In this document: positions 17,383 through 24,616 of the stretch, one piece after another | Layout of the letters: each line of letters begins with the position of its first letter | Position numbering within the stretch: position 1 is the first letter of the stretch | Origin: Bacteroidales bacterium | Lineage (GTDB): Bacteria > Bacteroidota > Bacteroidia > Bacteroidales > UBA932 | Direction of reading: 5' to 3' | NCBI GenBank assembly: GCA_017651225.1 | Contig: JAGCDF010000049.1 | Span: 1 to 32,832, forward strand | DNA: 32,832 nucleotides | Made by a program: the position numbers and the translations under genes | Notes under the pieces: generated by a model | Database searches by the model: none | Seen by the model: the letters and a program-made list of their open reading frames with translations, nothing else | What the model was told of the DNA's origin: nothing

Positions 17383-18759
17383 ATGGAACTTTATCTCATC
17401 CTCATCATCGTGGGCGTGCTCTTCGTGACCTTCACGGCCATCCTCGCCCGTTACAAGCGCTGCCCTTCGGACAAAGTGCTCGTCATCTACGGTAAGACCG
17501 GCCGCGACGCTTCCGCCAAGTGTATCCACGGCGGCGCCGCCTTCATCTGGCCCGTCTTCCAGAGCTACCAGTTCCTGGACCTCACCCCGATCTCCATCGA
17601 GTGCAACCTGACCAACGCCCTGTCCAAGCAGAACATCCGCGTGGACGTGCCCTGCCGCTTCACCGTCGGTATCTCCACGGAGCCGGAGAGCATGACCAAC
17701 GCCGCCGAGCGTCTGCTCGGCCTGAACATCGACGACATCCGCAACATCGCCACGGATATCCTCTTCGGCCAGCTGCGTCTGGTCATCGCAACCATGGACA
17801 TCGAGGAAATCAACGCCGACCGCGACAAGTTCCTCGCCAACGTGTCCACGAACGTGGAGGCCGAGCTCCGCAAGATCGGCCTGAAGCTCATCAACGTGAA
17901 CGTCACCGATATCCGCGACGAGTCCGGCTACATCGAGGCCCTCGGTAAGGAAGCCGCCGCCAAGGCCATCAACGACGCGAAGAAGAGCGTCGCCGAGCAG
18001 AACCGTTACGGTGAGACCGGTAAGGCCGTGGCCGACAAGGACACCCGTATCAACGTGGCCGCCGCCGACGCCGACGCCGTCAAGGGTGAGAACACCGCCA
18101 AGATCGAGATCGCCAATTCCGACGCCCAGCGCCGTGAGAAGCAGGCCGAGGCCGAGCGCCTCGCCGTCGCTGCCGAGAAGGTGCAGGCCGCGAAGGCCCT
18201 CGAGGAGGCCTACAAGAGCGAGCGCGACGCTGAACTTGCCCGCGCTGAGCGCGAGAAGGCCACCCAGCAGGCCAACATCGTCGTGTCCGCCCAGATCGAG
18301 AAGGAGAAGGCCATCATCGAGGCCGAGGCCGAAGCCGAGCAGCTCCGCCGCAAGGCGAAGGGTGAGGCCGACGCCATCTTCGCGAAGATGGACGCCCAGG
18401 CCCGCGGTACCCTCGAGATCCTGGCCAAGCAGGCCGAAGGTTTCGGCCAGCTCGTAGCGGCCGCCGGCGGCGACGCCCAGCAGGCCATCACGATGCTCAT
18501 CACCGACAAGCTGCCCGAGCTCGTCAAGACGCAGGTCGAGGCCGTCAAGGGCATCAACATCGACAAGGTCACCGTCTGGGACAGCGGCAAGAGCGAGAAC
18601 GGCAAGACCGCCACGGCCAACTTCGTGTCCGGTCTGATGGGGTCCGTCCCGCCGCTCGAGGAGCTGTTCAAGATGGCCGGCATGAGCCTTCCGGGCTACC
18701 TGAAAGGCGAGGCCAAAGAGGCCCCCGCTCCGGCGGAGGAAGTGAAACCAGCGGAATAG
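17383..18759 (+). CDS. Flotillin-like SPFH protein (YqiK/YuaG type)
   Basis: Membrane scaffold protein of 458 aa. An N-terminal helix (about 1-22, LYLILIIVGVLFVTFTAILA) is followed by an SPFH/Band 7 domain (about 28-200, VLVIYGKTGRDASAKCIHGGAAF). A long Ala/Glu/Lys-rich coiled coil follows (about 190-345, with many EAE and AER repeats, as in flotillins). The C-terminal oligomerisation part ends PAPAEEVKPAE. Flotillins organise membrane domains and membrane fluidity. Co-transcribed with the NfeD-like partner upstream and a small XRE regulator 4 bp downstream. Confidence 0.92.
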   Translation: MELYLILIIVGVLFVTFTAILARYKRCPSDKVLVIYGKTGRDASAKCIHGGAAFIWPVFQSYQFLDLTPISIECNLTNALSKQNIRVDVPCRFTVGISTEPESMTNAAERLLGLNIDDIRNIATDILFGQLRLVIATMDIEEINADRDKFLANVSTNVEAELRKIGLKLINVNVTDIRDESGYIEALGKEAAAKAINDAKKSVAEQNRYGETGKAVADKDTRINVAAADADAVKGENTAKIEIANSDAQRREKQAEAERLAVAAEKVQAAKALEEAYKSERDAELARAEREKATQQANIVVSAQIEKEKAIIEAEAEAEQLRRKAKGEADAIFAKMDAQARGTLEILAKQAEGFGQLVAAAGGDAQQAITMLITDKLPELVKTQVEAVKGINIDKVTVWDSGKSENGKTATANFVSGLMGSVPPLEELFKMAGMSLPGYLKGEAKEAPAPAEEVKPAE

Positions 18760-18763
18760 CTTT

Positions 18764-18970
18764 ATGATCGTCGTTAATGTAGATGTGATGCTTGCCCGGC
18801 GGAAAATGTCCTCCGGGGAACTCGCCGAACGCGTGGGGATCACAGCTGCAAACCTCTCGATCCTCAAAACCGGCAAAGCCAAGGCTATCCGCTTCTCCAC
18901 GCTAGACTCCCTCTGCGCAGCGCTGGACTGCCAGCCCGGCGACCTGCTCGAATTCCGACCGGATCCTTGA
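18764..18970 (+). CDS. Small XRE/Cro-type transcriptional regulator
   Basis: 68 aa, nearly all one helix-turn-helix: MLARRKMSSGELAERVGITAANLSILKTGK, then the FSTLDSLCAALDCQPGDLLEF tail typical of YozG-like Cro/CI proteins. It starts 4 bp after the flotillin stop, so it is the third gene of that operon and may autoregulate it (inference). It is followed by a strong terminator. It could regulate elsewhere. Confidence 0.85.
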   Translation: MIVVNVDVMLARRKMSSGELAERVGITAANLSILKTGKAKAIRFSTLDSLCAALDCQPGDLLEFRPDP

Positions 18971-18989
18971 GATCCGATCCGCTGAAAAC

Positions 18990-19022
18990 GGGGTGCAAGT
19001 TTTCTTGCACCCCATTTTTTTT
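18990..19022 (+). terminator. Strong intrinsic terminator
   Basis: GGGGTGCAAG-TTTT-CTTGCACCCC, a perfect 10-bp stem, followed by A and eight T. It ends the flotillin operon. Its 3' arm also contains the TTG at -33 spacing of the next promoter. Confidence 0.93.
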
Positions 19023-19032
19023 GCTATCTTTG
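19005..19032 (+). promoter_or_regulatory. Promoter of the cobalamin-riboswitch transcript
   Basis: TTG (19005-19007), 17 nt, TATCTTTG (19025-19032). The -33 element is inside the upstream terminator stem. Transcription should start near 19038, just before the riboswitch. Confidence 0.65.
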
Positions 19033-19039
19033 CGCCGAA

Positions 19040-19150
19040 GTTTGTGGTGCGTTGCTTTTGCAACCGTAAAGGGGAATCCGGTGAGAGCCCGGAGCTGTGC
19101 CCGCAACGGTAAGATTTCCATCGAGTCCGAATACCTGCCACGAACGAAGT
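19040..19150 (+). ncRNA. Cobalamin (AdoCbl) riboswitch
   Basis: Conserved core AGGGGAATCCGGTGAGAG...CCCGGAGCTG...CCCGCAACGGTAA, then GTCCGAATACCTGCCAC as the B12 box. Between it and the btuB ATG are GGTGGCC-N8-GGCCGCC (19159-19180) and a small hairpin TTAGC-GAC-GCTAA (19180-19192) beside the start codon. This suggests translational control by blocking ribosome access; no T-run terminator is seen. It represses the downstream transport genes when B12 is plentiful (family knowledge). Confidence 0.93.
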
Positions 19151-19194
19151 TGATACCGGTGGCCCGGGGTCAGGCCGCCTTAGCGACGCTAATT

Positions 19195-20991
19195 ATGTTC
19201 TTTTCTACCTTATTGATTGCGGCGGGTCTGCTGGTGGCAGAAACGCCGGATACCCTCCAGGCCGTCACCATCGTGGCCGACAAGGGTGTCGTGGTGTCCA
19301 GGACGGACACCCTTGCGCTGCGCGCCGACGGGACGGCCGCCCAGGCGCTCCTTCGTTTTCCCGGACTTTCCATCAGTGACTACGGCGGACTCGCCGGCCT
19401 GAAGAGCGTCAGCCTCCGTGGCCTCGGCACCGCCCACACCGACATCTACCTCGACGGCGTGCGTGTCAGCAACTTCCAGAGCGGTCAGAACGACCTCGGC
19501 ATGCTCCCGATGGAGACGCTCGGCATCGCCGTGGTGGACTACGCGCAGAACAGCGTGTCCTTCCGCACCGCGAAGCCGGTCTTCGGCGACCGCATCTTCG
19601 GCGGCCAGGTGGGCCTGCAGGCCGGTTCCTTCGGCACCTGGATGCCCTCCGCCCGCTTTGATATCAAGGCTTCCGAGCGCGTGAGCGTCAGCGCCCACGC
19701 CGCCGGCGTCATCACCAAGGGCGACTTCCCTTACGGCGCGAACAACGAGCGCCGCACGGGCAATGACCTCAGACAAATCCGCGCCGGCGCCGACGTCTTC
19801 GGCGTCCTTGACGGCGGTGACTGGCACGCCAAGGCCTACTACAACGCCTCCGACCGCGGCACGCCCGGCTCCCTGAGCTGGCCGTCCTCCGACCGCCAGC
19901 AGGACAGGAACTTCTTCCTGCAGGGCGCCTTCCGCAAGGCTTTCTCCGACCTGTACACCCTGAATCTCAGCGCCAAGGCCGCCTGGGACGACCTCTTTTA
20001 CAAGAGCGAGTGGGGCGACAGCGACTACAACTTCAGCGACTTCCAGCTGAACGCCTCCCACGGCTTCCGCCTGACGGACTGGTGGAGCCTCTCGCTGGCC
20101 ACGGACATCGAGCGCGGCTCCCTGAAGTCCACCGGCTACAACGCCGCCCGCACGGCTGCCATCGCGGCCATCGCGACGGCCTTCCGCCTGGGCTGGTTCA
20201 GCGCCGACCTCGCCGTGGAGTACCGCGGCACCTTCGACAAGGGGCAGAAAGCGCTGAACAGCGTCTCCCCTTCCCTGGACCTGCGCTTCACCATCTTCGA
20301 GGGCTTTGACCTCGTCGCCTTCGGCCGCCGCGCCTTCCGCGCCCCGACCTTCAACGAGCTCTACTACCCCGGCTACGGCAACCCGAACCTCAAGCCCGAG
20401 GACGCCTGGCTCGCCGACGTGGGCATCGATTTCCACCGCGGCCTGTGCGAGAACTGGACGCTCGGCATCAAGGTGGACGGCTTCTACAACTCCCTGCAGA
20501 ACAAGATCATCTCCGCGCCGTCGGCCGACGATCCCTACGTCTGGCTGCCGTACAACGTCGGCAAGGTCGAGGCCAAGGGCATCGACGCGGCCCTGAGCCT
20601 GCGCTATGACGACGGCCGCTTTGCCGGCGGCTTCTCCGCCCGCTACGCCCGCCAGTCCGCGCTCGACAAGACCCCGGACAGCTACACCTTCGACCAGCAG
20701 ATCCCGTACGTGGCCAAGAACACCGTCGTGCTCGCCGCGGACGCCGCCATCGCCGGCTGGCGCCTCGACGCCGTCTGGAACTGGCGCGGCGGCCGCTTCG
20801 ATGCCTCCGGCGAAATGCCGGACTGGAACACGCTCGACCTCACGCTGCGCAAGGATTTCACCCTCGGCAACGTCGGCGTGCTTTCGCTGAACGTCACGGC
20901 CCGCGACCTGCTGAACTGCCGCTACGAACTGGTGCGCGACTACCCGATGCCGGGCCGCTCCTTCCTCGGCGGATTCACCTTCAAGTTCTAG
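19195..20991 (+). CDS. btuB: TonB-dependent vitamin B12 receptor, BtuB-like
   Basis: Outer-membrane receptor of 598 aa. The start MFFSTLLIAAGLLVAETPD is preferred; a longer in-frame reading begins inside the riboswitch. A short signal peptide (about 1-16) is followed by TonB box DTLQAVTIVADK and the plug domain (about 40-140, ALLRFPGLSISDYGGLAGLKSVSLRG..TDIYLDGVRVS). The beta-barrel ends with the aromatic terminus GGFTFKF. The RAFRAPTFNELYYPGYGNPNLKPE segment is the usual BtuB/siderophore receptor hallmark. The cobalamin riboswitch directly upstream makes corrinoid uptake the most likely role. The permease gene follows after 4 bp. Confidence 0.92.
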   Translation: MFFSTLLIAAGLLVAETPDTLQAVTIVADKGVVVSRTDTLALRADGTAAQALLRFPGLSISDYGGLAGLKSVSLRGLGTAHTDIYLDGVRVSNFQSGQNDLGMLPMETLGIAVVDYAQNSVSFRTAKPVFGDRIFGGQVGLQAGSFGTWMPSARFDIKASERVSVSAHAAGVITKGDFPYGANNERRTGNDLRQIRAGADVFGVLDGGDWHAKAYYNASDRGTPGSLSWPSSDRQQDRNFFLQGAFRKAFSDLYTLNLSAKAAWDDLFYKSEWGDSDYNFSDFQLNASHGFRLTDWWSLSLATDIERGSLKSTGYNAARTAAIAAIATAFRLGWFSADLAVEYRGTFDKGQKALNSVSPSLDLRFTIFEGFDLVAFGRRAFRAPTFNELYYPGYGNPNLKPEDAWLADVGIDFHRGLCENWTLGIKVDGFYNSLQNKIISAPSADDPYVWLPYNVGKVEAKGIDAALSLRYDDGRFAGGFSARYARQSALDKTPDSYTFDQQIPYVAKNTVVLAADAAIAGWRLDAVWNWRGGRFDASGEMPDWNTLDLTLRKDFTLGNVGVLSLNVTARDLLNCRYELVRDYPMPGRSFLGGFTFKF

Positions 20992-20995
20992 TTTT

Positions 20996-21784
20996 ATGCT
21001 GCTGAGTCTGCTCTACGTCCTGCTGTCCGGGATCGCGCTCCCGGTCGGAGGCATCCAGATGCAATATTTGTGGCGCAACCAGCTCGGGGACGTCTATTCC
21101 CTCGGGCTGGGCAGCGCCGCCTGTCTGGGCGCCGCGGCCGCCACGATGTCGGGCTGGTGCTCGCTCACCGTCGGATCTTTCGTCTGCACGCTGATCTGCA
21201 CCATCATCTGCTTCTTCGTGACGCTGCGCGTCTCCACGCAGAACCTGATCACCTTCGGCATCATCTTCGGCACCTTCATCGGCTCGCTCGGCACCATCGT
21301 GGTCACGAACGCGCCCACGGGCGACCTGCTCAAGCAGTACTACCTCTGGGGCGCGGCCAACTTCCACCTGGAAGGCGTCACCACCGGGGACATCATCTTC
21401 TCGCTGGCGCTGTTCGCGCTCGGCTTAGCCGCCGCGCTCGGCTCGCACCGCGACCTGACGCGCCACTTCAACGGCGAGATCGAGCTGCCGGCGTGGCGCA
21501 AGGCGGTCGCCCTGACGATGATCATGTTCCTCGTAACCTCGGCCGTGAGCATCTGCGGCACCATCGGATTCATCTCCCTCGGCGTGCCGAACCTCAGCCG
21601 CATCATGTGCAAGAGCACGGACATCCGCAAGCACTACCTGCTCTCCAGCGCGATGGGAGTCGGGCTGCTGCTGATCACCTATTTCGTGGTGGAATACGTG
21701 AACTTCGGAATCTACCTGCCGGTCAGCGCCACGATGGCCATCATCGCGCTGCCCCTGACGGTGTTCCTGTTCACCAGGAAATAA
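20996..21784 (+). CDS. FecCD/BtuC-like ABC transporter permease, N-terminally short
   Basis: Inner-membrane permease of 262 aa for corrinoid (by context) import. The sequence begins at what is normally the second membrane segment (VLLSGIALPVGGIQMQYLWRNQLGDVYSLGLGSAACLGAAAA). It continues through the coupling-loop region (GVPNLSRIMCKSTDIRKHYLLSS) to a normal C-terminal helix. Typical family members have about 330 residues, so the first helix and following loop (about 60-70 aa) are missing. There is only a 4-bp gap to btuB, so no upstream exon-like remnant exists in this frame. No ATPase (BtuD) or binding protein (BtuF) follows; the next gene is on the other strand. Confidence 0.82.
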   Translation: MLLSLLYVLLSGIALPVGGIQMQYLWRNQLGDVYSLGLGSAACLGAAAATMSGWCSLTVGSFVCTLICTIICFFVTLRVSTQNLITFGIIFGTFIGSLGTIVVTNAPTGDLLKQYYLWGAANFHLEGVTTGDIIFSLALFALGLAAALGSHRDLTRHFNGEIELPAWRKAVALTMIMFLVTSAVSICGTIGFISLGVPNLSRIMCKSTDIRKHYLLSSAMGVGLLLITYFVVEYVNFGIYLPVSATMAIIALPLTVFLFTRK

Positions 21785-21797
21785 AAAACGCCCAGGT

Positions 21798-21823
21798 GTC
21801 ATCCTGAGCGCAGCGAAGGATCT
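21798..21823 (+). repeat. Dispersed intergenic repeat, copy A
   Basis: GTCATCCTGAGCG..GCGAAGGATCT. A diverged copy occurs at 32629-32654, with an inverted partner. This resembles a common REP-like motif of Bacteroidota. It reaches the stop codon of the FMN-binding gene. Confidence 0.6.
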
Positions 21824-22199
21824 ATTTCGCCTTTTTGGCGGCCTCCTTCAGGCCCAGGCGAATGTTTTCAATGACAGCCTTCGAAGAGTAAGTGGCACCG
21901 CTCACGGCGTCCAGCTTCACTTCGGAGGCTTCTTTGACGGTCTTGCCGATGAGCGCCGTGAAGATGGAGCTCTCCTTGACCCGCTGGAAGAAGCCGGGGG
22001 TCTCGACGTTCGGCAGGGCTTCGATCTTCTCGATCTTGCCGTCGGTGACGGTGATTTCCACGGGCGTGGGGCCGGCGTAGCCGAGGACCTCCTTGCCCAG
22101 TTTCTCGGTATTGATGACAACCGTCTTCGGCTTCTTGTTCGCTGCCGCGACGTTCAGGCACACGCAGGCGCCCAGGAGAATGATCATAGCACGTTTCAT
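21822..22199 (-). CDS. Exported FMN-binding domain protein (flavinylation motif)
   Basis: Exported protein of 125 aa: signal peptide (about 1-20), then a single FMN-bind domain as in NqrC/RnfG. The flavin-attachment motif DAVSGATYSS is complete, with Thr103 the expected covalent FMN site (ApbE-type transfer, family knowledge). Such small domains serve in extracytoplasmic electron transfer or in fumarate/urocanate-type reductases. Cys12 in LLGAC could make it a lipoprotein, but the hydrophobic stretch before it is short, so signal peptidase I cleavage is more likely. No partner oxidoreductase or ApbE gene lies nearby. A consensus promoter ends only 5 nt before the ATG. Confidence 0.85.
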   Translation of the reverse strand: MKRAMIILLGACVCLNVAAANKKPKTVVINTEKLGKEVLGYAGPTPVEITVTDGKIEKIEALPNVETPGFFQRVKESSIFTALIGKTVKEASEVKLDAVSGATYSSKAVIENIRLGLKEAAKKAK

Positions 22200-22204
22200 G
22201 GTCG

Positions 22205-22235
22205 CAAATTTAGTAAGAATTCAGGCTTCTGGCAA
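22205..22235 (-). promoter_or_regulatory. Promoter of the FMN-binding protein gene
   Basis: Minus strand TTG, 20 nt, TAAATTTG (22205-22212). It ends 5 nt before the ATG, so the mRNA should have almost no leader. Confidence 0.65.
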
Positions 22236-22248
22236 TCCCCAATAATGA

Positions 22249-22905
22249 TTATTCCGCGTCCAGTAGCGCCCGCAGTTCCTGCGCCGTGTCGACAATGCGC
22301 GGCGCGGCGGCGAGCTGCTCCCGCGTGCGGAAGCCCCAGCTGACCGCCACGCAGTCCACGCCCGCGGCGGTGGCAGTGGCCATGTCCGTGGCGGAGTCGC
22401 CCACCATCAGCGTTTCCCGCAGGGAGACGCCCGCGCGCGAGCGGATCTCCGCCACGATGGCCGGGTCCGGCTTGAGCGGCACGCCCGGCCGGCCGCCGAG
22501 GATGGCCGCGAAGCGGATCTCCGGGAACATCCGGCCGACCAGCTTCTCCGCGCCCGCCTGGAACTTGTTGGATGCGACGCCCAGCTCCACGCCGGCGGCC
22601 TGCAGCTCCTGGAGCAGCTCCCGGACCCCCGGGTAGGGGCGCGAGCGCTCGTCGATGTGTTCGATATAGTATTGCAGGAAGACCTCCAGCAGCGCGTCCA
22701 GCGCCTGCTCATCTTCGCGCATCGCCTCCGGCATGGCCTGCTTCATCAGGTTGCGTACGCCGTGCCCCACCATGCTCCGGAAGGCCTCCGGCGCGTGCTG
22801 CGGCAGGCCTTTCGCGGCCAGGGCGGCATTCGCCGCCGCGCCCAGATCCGCAATCGTGTCGACAAGGGTGCCGTCGAGATCAAAAATGACCAACTTGTAT
22901 TTCAT
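22249..22905 (-). CDS. gph: HAD-family phosphatase, phosphoglycolate phosphatase-like
   Basis: Cytoplasmic HAD hydrolase of 218 aa. Start MKYKLVIFDLDGTLVDTIAD; the longer open frame upstream crosses the promoter. Motif I DLDGTLVDT (Asp9, Asp11), an alpha-helical C1 cap with GHGVRNLM, motif II GVASNK, motif III Lys in PLKPDPAIV and motif IV GDSATDM. The order and length fit phosphoglycolate phosphatase (Gph), but the substrate within this large family is uncertain. The -7 box TATCTTTG (22910-22917) lies only 4 nt before the start. Confidence 0.85.
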   Translation of the reverse strand: MKYKLVIFDLDGTLVDTIADLGAAANAALAAKGLPQHAPEAFRSMVGHGVRNLMKQAMPEAMREDEQALDALLEVFLQYYIEHIDERSRPYPGVRELLQELQAAGVELGVASNKFQAGAEKLVGRMFPEIRFAAILGGRPGVPLKPDPAIVAEIRSRAGVSLRETLMVGDSATDMATATAAGVDCVAVSWGFRTREQLAAAPRIVDTAQELRALLDAE

Positions 22906-22909
22906 GCCG

Positions 22910-22917
22910 CAAAGATA
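22910..22917 (-). promoter_or_regulatory. -7 box of the HAD gene
   Basis: TATCTTTG on the minus strand, perfect match, 4 nt before the ATG. The start codon is fixed by the DLDGT motif at residue 9, so the transcript should be leaderless or nearly so. Confidence 0.6.
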
Positions 22918-22941
22918 CAGCCAATTTTCTTGGAAAATCAC

Positions 22942-22971
22942 TTGCAGGTTCGAAAAAAAGTAGTACCTTTG
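22942..22971 (+). promoter_or_regulatory. tRNA-Ala promoter
   Basis: TTG (22942-22944), 19 nt, TACCTTTG (22964-22971); the mature tRNA begins 12 nt further on. Confidence 0.75.
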
Positions 22972-22983
22972 CATTCCACAAAC

Positions 22984-23056
22984 GGGGTATTAGCTCAGTT
23001 GGTAGAGCGTTTGAATGGCATTCAAAAGGTCAGGAGTTCGATTCTCCTATGCTCCA
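22984..23056 (+). tRNA. tRNA-Ala, anticodon GGC
   Basis: 73 nt cloverleaf. Acceptor GGGGTAT/ATGCTCC, D arm GCTC-AGTTGGTA-GAGC, anticodon stem TTTGA/TCAAA with loop ATGGCAT (anticodon GGC, reads GCC/GCU), T arm AGGAG-TTCGATT-CTCCT, discriminator A. CCA is not encoded. A terminator follows directly, and degenerate element-like sequence begins right after, so this tRNA may be an integration site. Confidence 0.95.
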
Positions 23057-23058
23057 CA

Positions 23059-23083
23059 AAAGGCGCTGATTATCAGCGCCTTT
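23059..23083 (+). terminator. Terminator after tRNA-Ala
   Basis: AAAGGCGCTGA-TTA-TCAGCGCCTTT, a perfect 11-bp stem, followed by ATTGTTTTA. Confidence 0.75.
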
Positions 23084-23424
23084 ATTGTTTTACGCAGAAA
23101 TCTACGCATAAAACGATATCTATTCTTTACATAAGAGTTAAGAATTTAGTACCATTTTAGTACCCACCTCTCATTTAAAATGACTGTTGGAGTTAGAAGG
23201 AAAGACAAGATGAAGGTACAGTATTGTATTACGGCTATCAAAGCAAAGAAAACAAAACAGGAGGCTTGATGACCTCCTGCTAAATTTGCCCCAAGACTAC
23301 GTGGCGGAATTACTTCTAGAGCGAGGGCCTCGCGGGCGGGGACTTTTGCGCGACTCGATTACCCATCCGTATCACGGTGTTACTATCTCGTTGCAAAGTT
23401 AATGACTAATTATTTAACCACAAA
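23084..23424. other. Degenerate stretch next to the tRNA (possible integrase scar)
   Basis: No intact gene. Contents: TACGCA twice, 12 bp apart (23091, 23103); TTTAGTACC twice, 11 bp apart (23145, 23156); and a short frame from the ATG at 23180 beginning MTVGVRRKDKMK that stops after 29 codons. Then comes a perfect hairpin CAGGAGG-N8-CCTCCTG (23258-23279) and an open stretch ending LQS at 23402. Helically phased repeats beside a tRNA, followed by a short basic N-terminus, resemble integrase arm sites and the start of a tyrosine recombinase. This is an inference from layout, not homology. CAAAGTTA (23394-23401) would be a -7 box on the minus strand. Confidence 0.4.
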
Positions 23425-23768
23425 ATGAAACAATATAAATATCCTGACGCTAGACAGATAATTGTCTCCGGTGATATCCGTGGTGACTTCAAAACACTTG
23501 TTTTTAAACTGTGCATACAATAGGATGTACGGACACATTGCTTATCGTTGCAGGAGATTGTGGCTTTGGCTTCGATAAACCTGGCTATTACGATCGGATT
23601 TATAATACTGTTGCCGGCCGACTTCGCAAAGCTAACAATTGGATTGTTTTTGTAAGAGGGAATCATGATAATCCGGCTTATTATGCCGAAGAAAGGATTA
23701 ATCATGCTCGTTGGATAACTGTTCCAGACTATAGCATTATTTCTGTCTGTGAACATAATAATCTATGA
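23425..23768 (+). pseudogene. Metallophosphoesterase, frameshifted and truncated
   Basis: The first frame reads MKQYKYPDARQIIVSGDIRGD...FKLCIQ and stops at 23521-23523. The next frame continues the same fold with TDTLLIVAGDCGFGF, GYYDRIY, RLRKANNWIVFVRGNHDNPAYY and WITVPDYSIISV, then ends at 23768. Together they are the N-terminal part of a calcineurin-like phosphoesterase: GDIHGD (here GDIRGD, with the metal-ligand His replaced by Arg), GDCG and GNHDN motifs. The C-terminal half with the remaining metal-binding His residues is missing. AT-rich compared with the core genes. Clearly inactive as one protein. Confidence 0.8.
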
Positions 23769-23825
23769 AAGCTGATTCTTTTTTTCAAACAGCCACCGCC
23801 CCTTTCCAGAACGGTGGCTGAGCAT

Positions 23826-24089
23826 TTATGGCTTAAGAAGAATCCAATGGCCTCCATTGGCTGGTCCTTCTCGTTCAACCTCCACTCCTTTCATTTTAGC
23901 GATGTGCCATTCAATAGTTTTGGGAGTCACACCGATCTCCTTTGCCATCTCCTGAATGGTCACTTCGGGATTTCTACCTATTATTTCCCTAATTTTTATC
24001 CTAGTTTTTACCCTAGTTTTTCCCTGATTATTTGAATTGTCAGTCTCCTTCCCAGGTGAACTGGTGGACTGAACAAGTCGCAGCGTTAG
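23826..24089 (-). pseudogene. C-terminal winged-helix remnant
   Basis: Open minus-strand frame with no good start codon. It encodes a DNA-binding winged helix: KIREIIGRNPEVTIQEMAKE, IGVTPKTIEWHIAKMKG, then GPANGGHWILLKP and stop at 23826-23828. In Bacteroidales such domains end AlbA/RecG-like ATP-binding regulators and Fic proteins (family resemblance). Everything N-terminal to it is absent: the frame runs into the convergent amidase fragment at about 24.09 kb. So this is a deletion scar from a larger gene. Confidence 0.65.
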
Positions 24090-24528
24090 CTATGAAACGG
24101 ACATCTCCCTGCCCGAGCGCTGCCGTCGAGTAAACGAGTGCTGCCGCCAGCTGGGCAAAGACAACGTCCTCCTCATCTCCATCCACTGCAACGCCGCCGG
24201 CCGTGGCGACCGCTGGCTCACCGCCCGCGGCTGGTGCGCCTACACCACCCGTGGCAACACCCGGGCCGATGCCCTCGCCACCGCCCTCTACATCGCCGCC
24301 CAGATCCATATCCCGGACCACCGCCTCCGGATGGACTGGACCGACAAAGACCCCGACATAGAGTCGAATTTCTACCTGCTGCCCCACACCGCGTGCCCGG
24401 CAGTCCTCACAGAGAATATGTTTATGGATGCAAAGGCCGATTGCGACTTCCTCCTCTCCCCGGAAGGCCAGCAAGCCCTCATCGACCTTCACGTCACCGG
24501 CATCAAATTCTATCTCGCCATCCGCTGA
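24073..24528 (+). pseudogene. N-acetylmuramoyl-L-alanine amidase (Amidase_3) fragment, copy 1
   Basis: The open frame begins just after a stop at 24070-24072 and has no start codon before the conserved part. It retains SYETDISLPERCRRVN, LLISIHCNAAG (zinc-ligand His), RGWCAYTTRGNTRADALA, and CPAVLTENMFMDAKADCDFL up to a normal C-terminus. The N-terminal 60 or so residues with the DPGHG zinc ligand and the catalytic-site Glu region are missing, so it cannot be an active peptidoglycan amidase. A second truncated copy at 30207-30548 is closely similar. Such amidases are common cargo of Bacteroidales mobile elements and prophages. Confidence 0.8.
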
Positions 24529-24561
24529 TACCAACCGCTTATCGCCCGTCACCCCACACGC

Positions 24562-24600
24562 AAAACCGCCGCCCTCCCATCCGGAAAGCGGCGGATTTGT
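24562..24600. terminator. Bidirectional terminator between amidase fragment and operon end
   Basis: CCGCCGC (24566-24572) pairs with GCGGCGG (24588-24594), flanked by AAAA and ATTT. It serves the convergent operon that ends at 24617, with T-rich sequence on both strands. Confidence 0.6.
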
Positions 24601-24616
24601 CATTCTCTGGGTGTGG

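Noticed and set aside
18967-19194. Longer start for the BtuB gene
   Set aside because: It would translate through the terminator and the cobalamin riboswitch.
24040-24603. 187-aa minus-strand frame
   Set aside because: Lies antisense to the amidase fragment; the plus frame holds the conserved amidase motifs.
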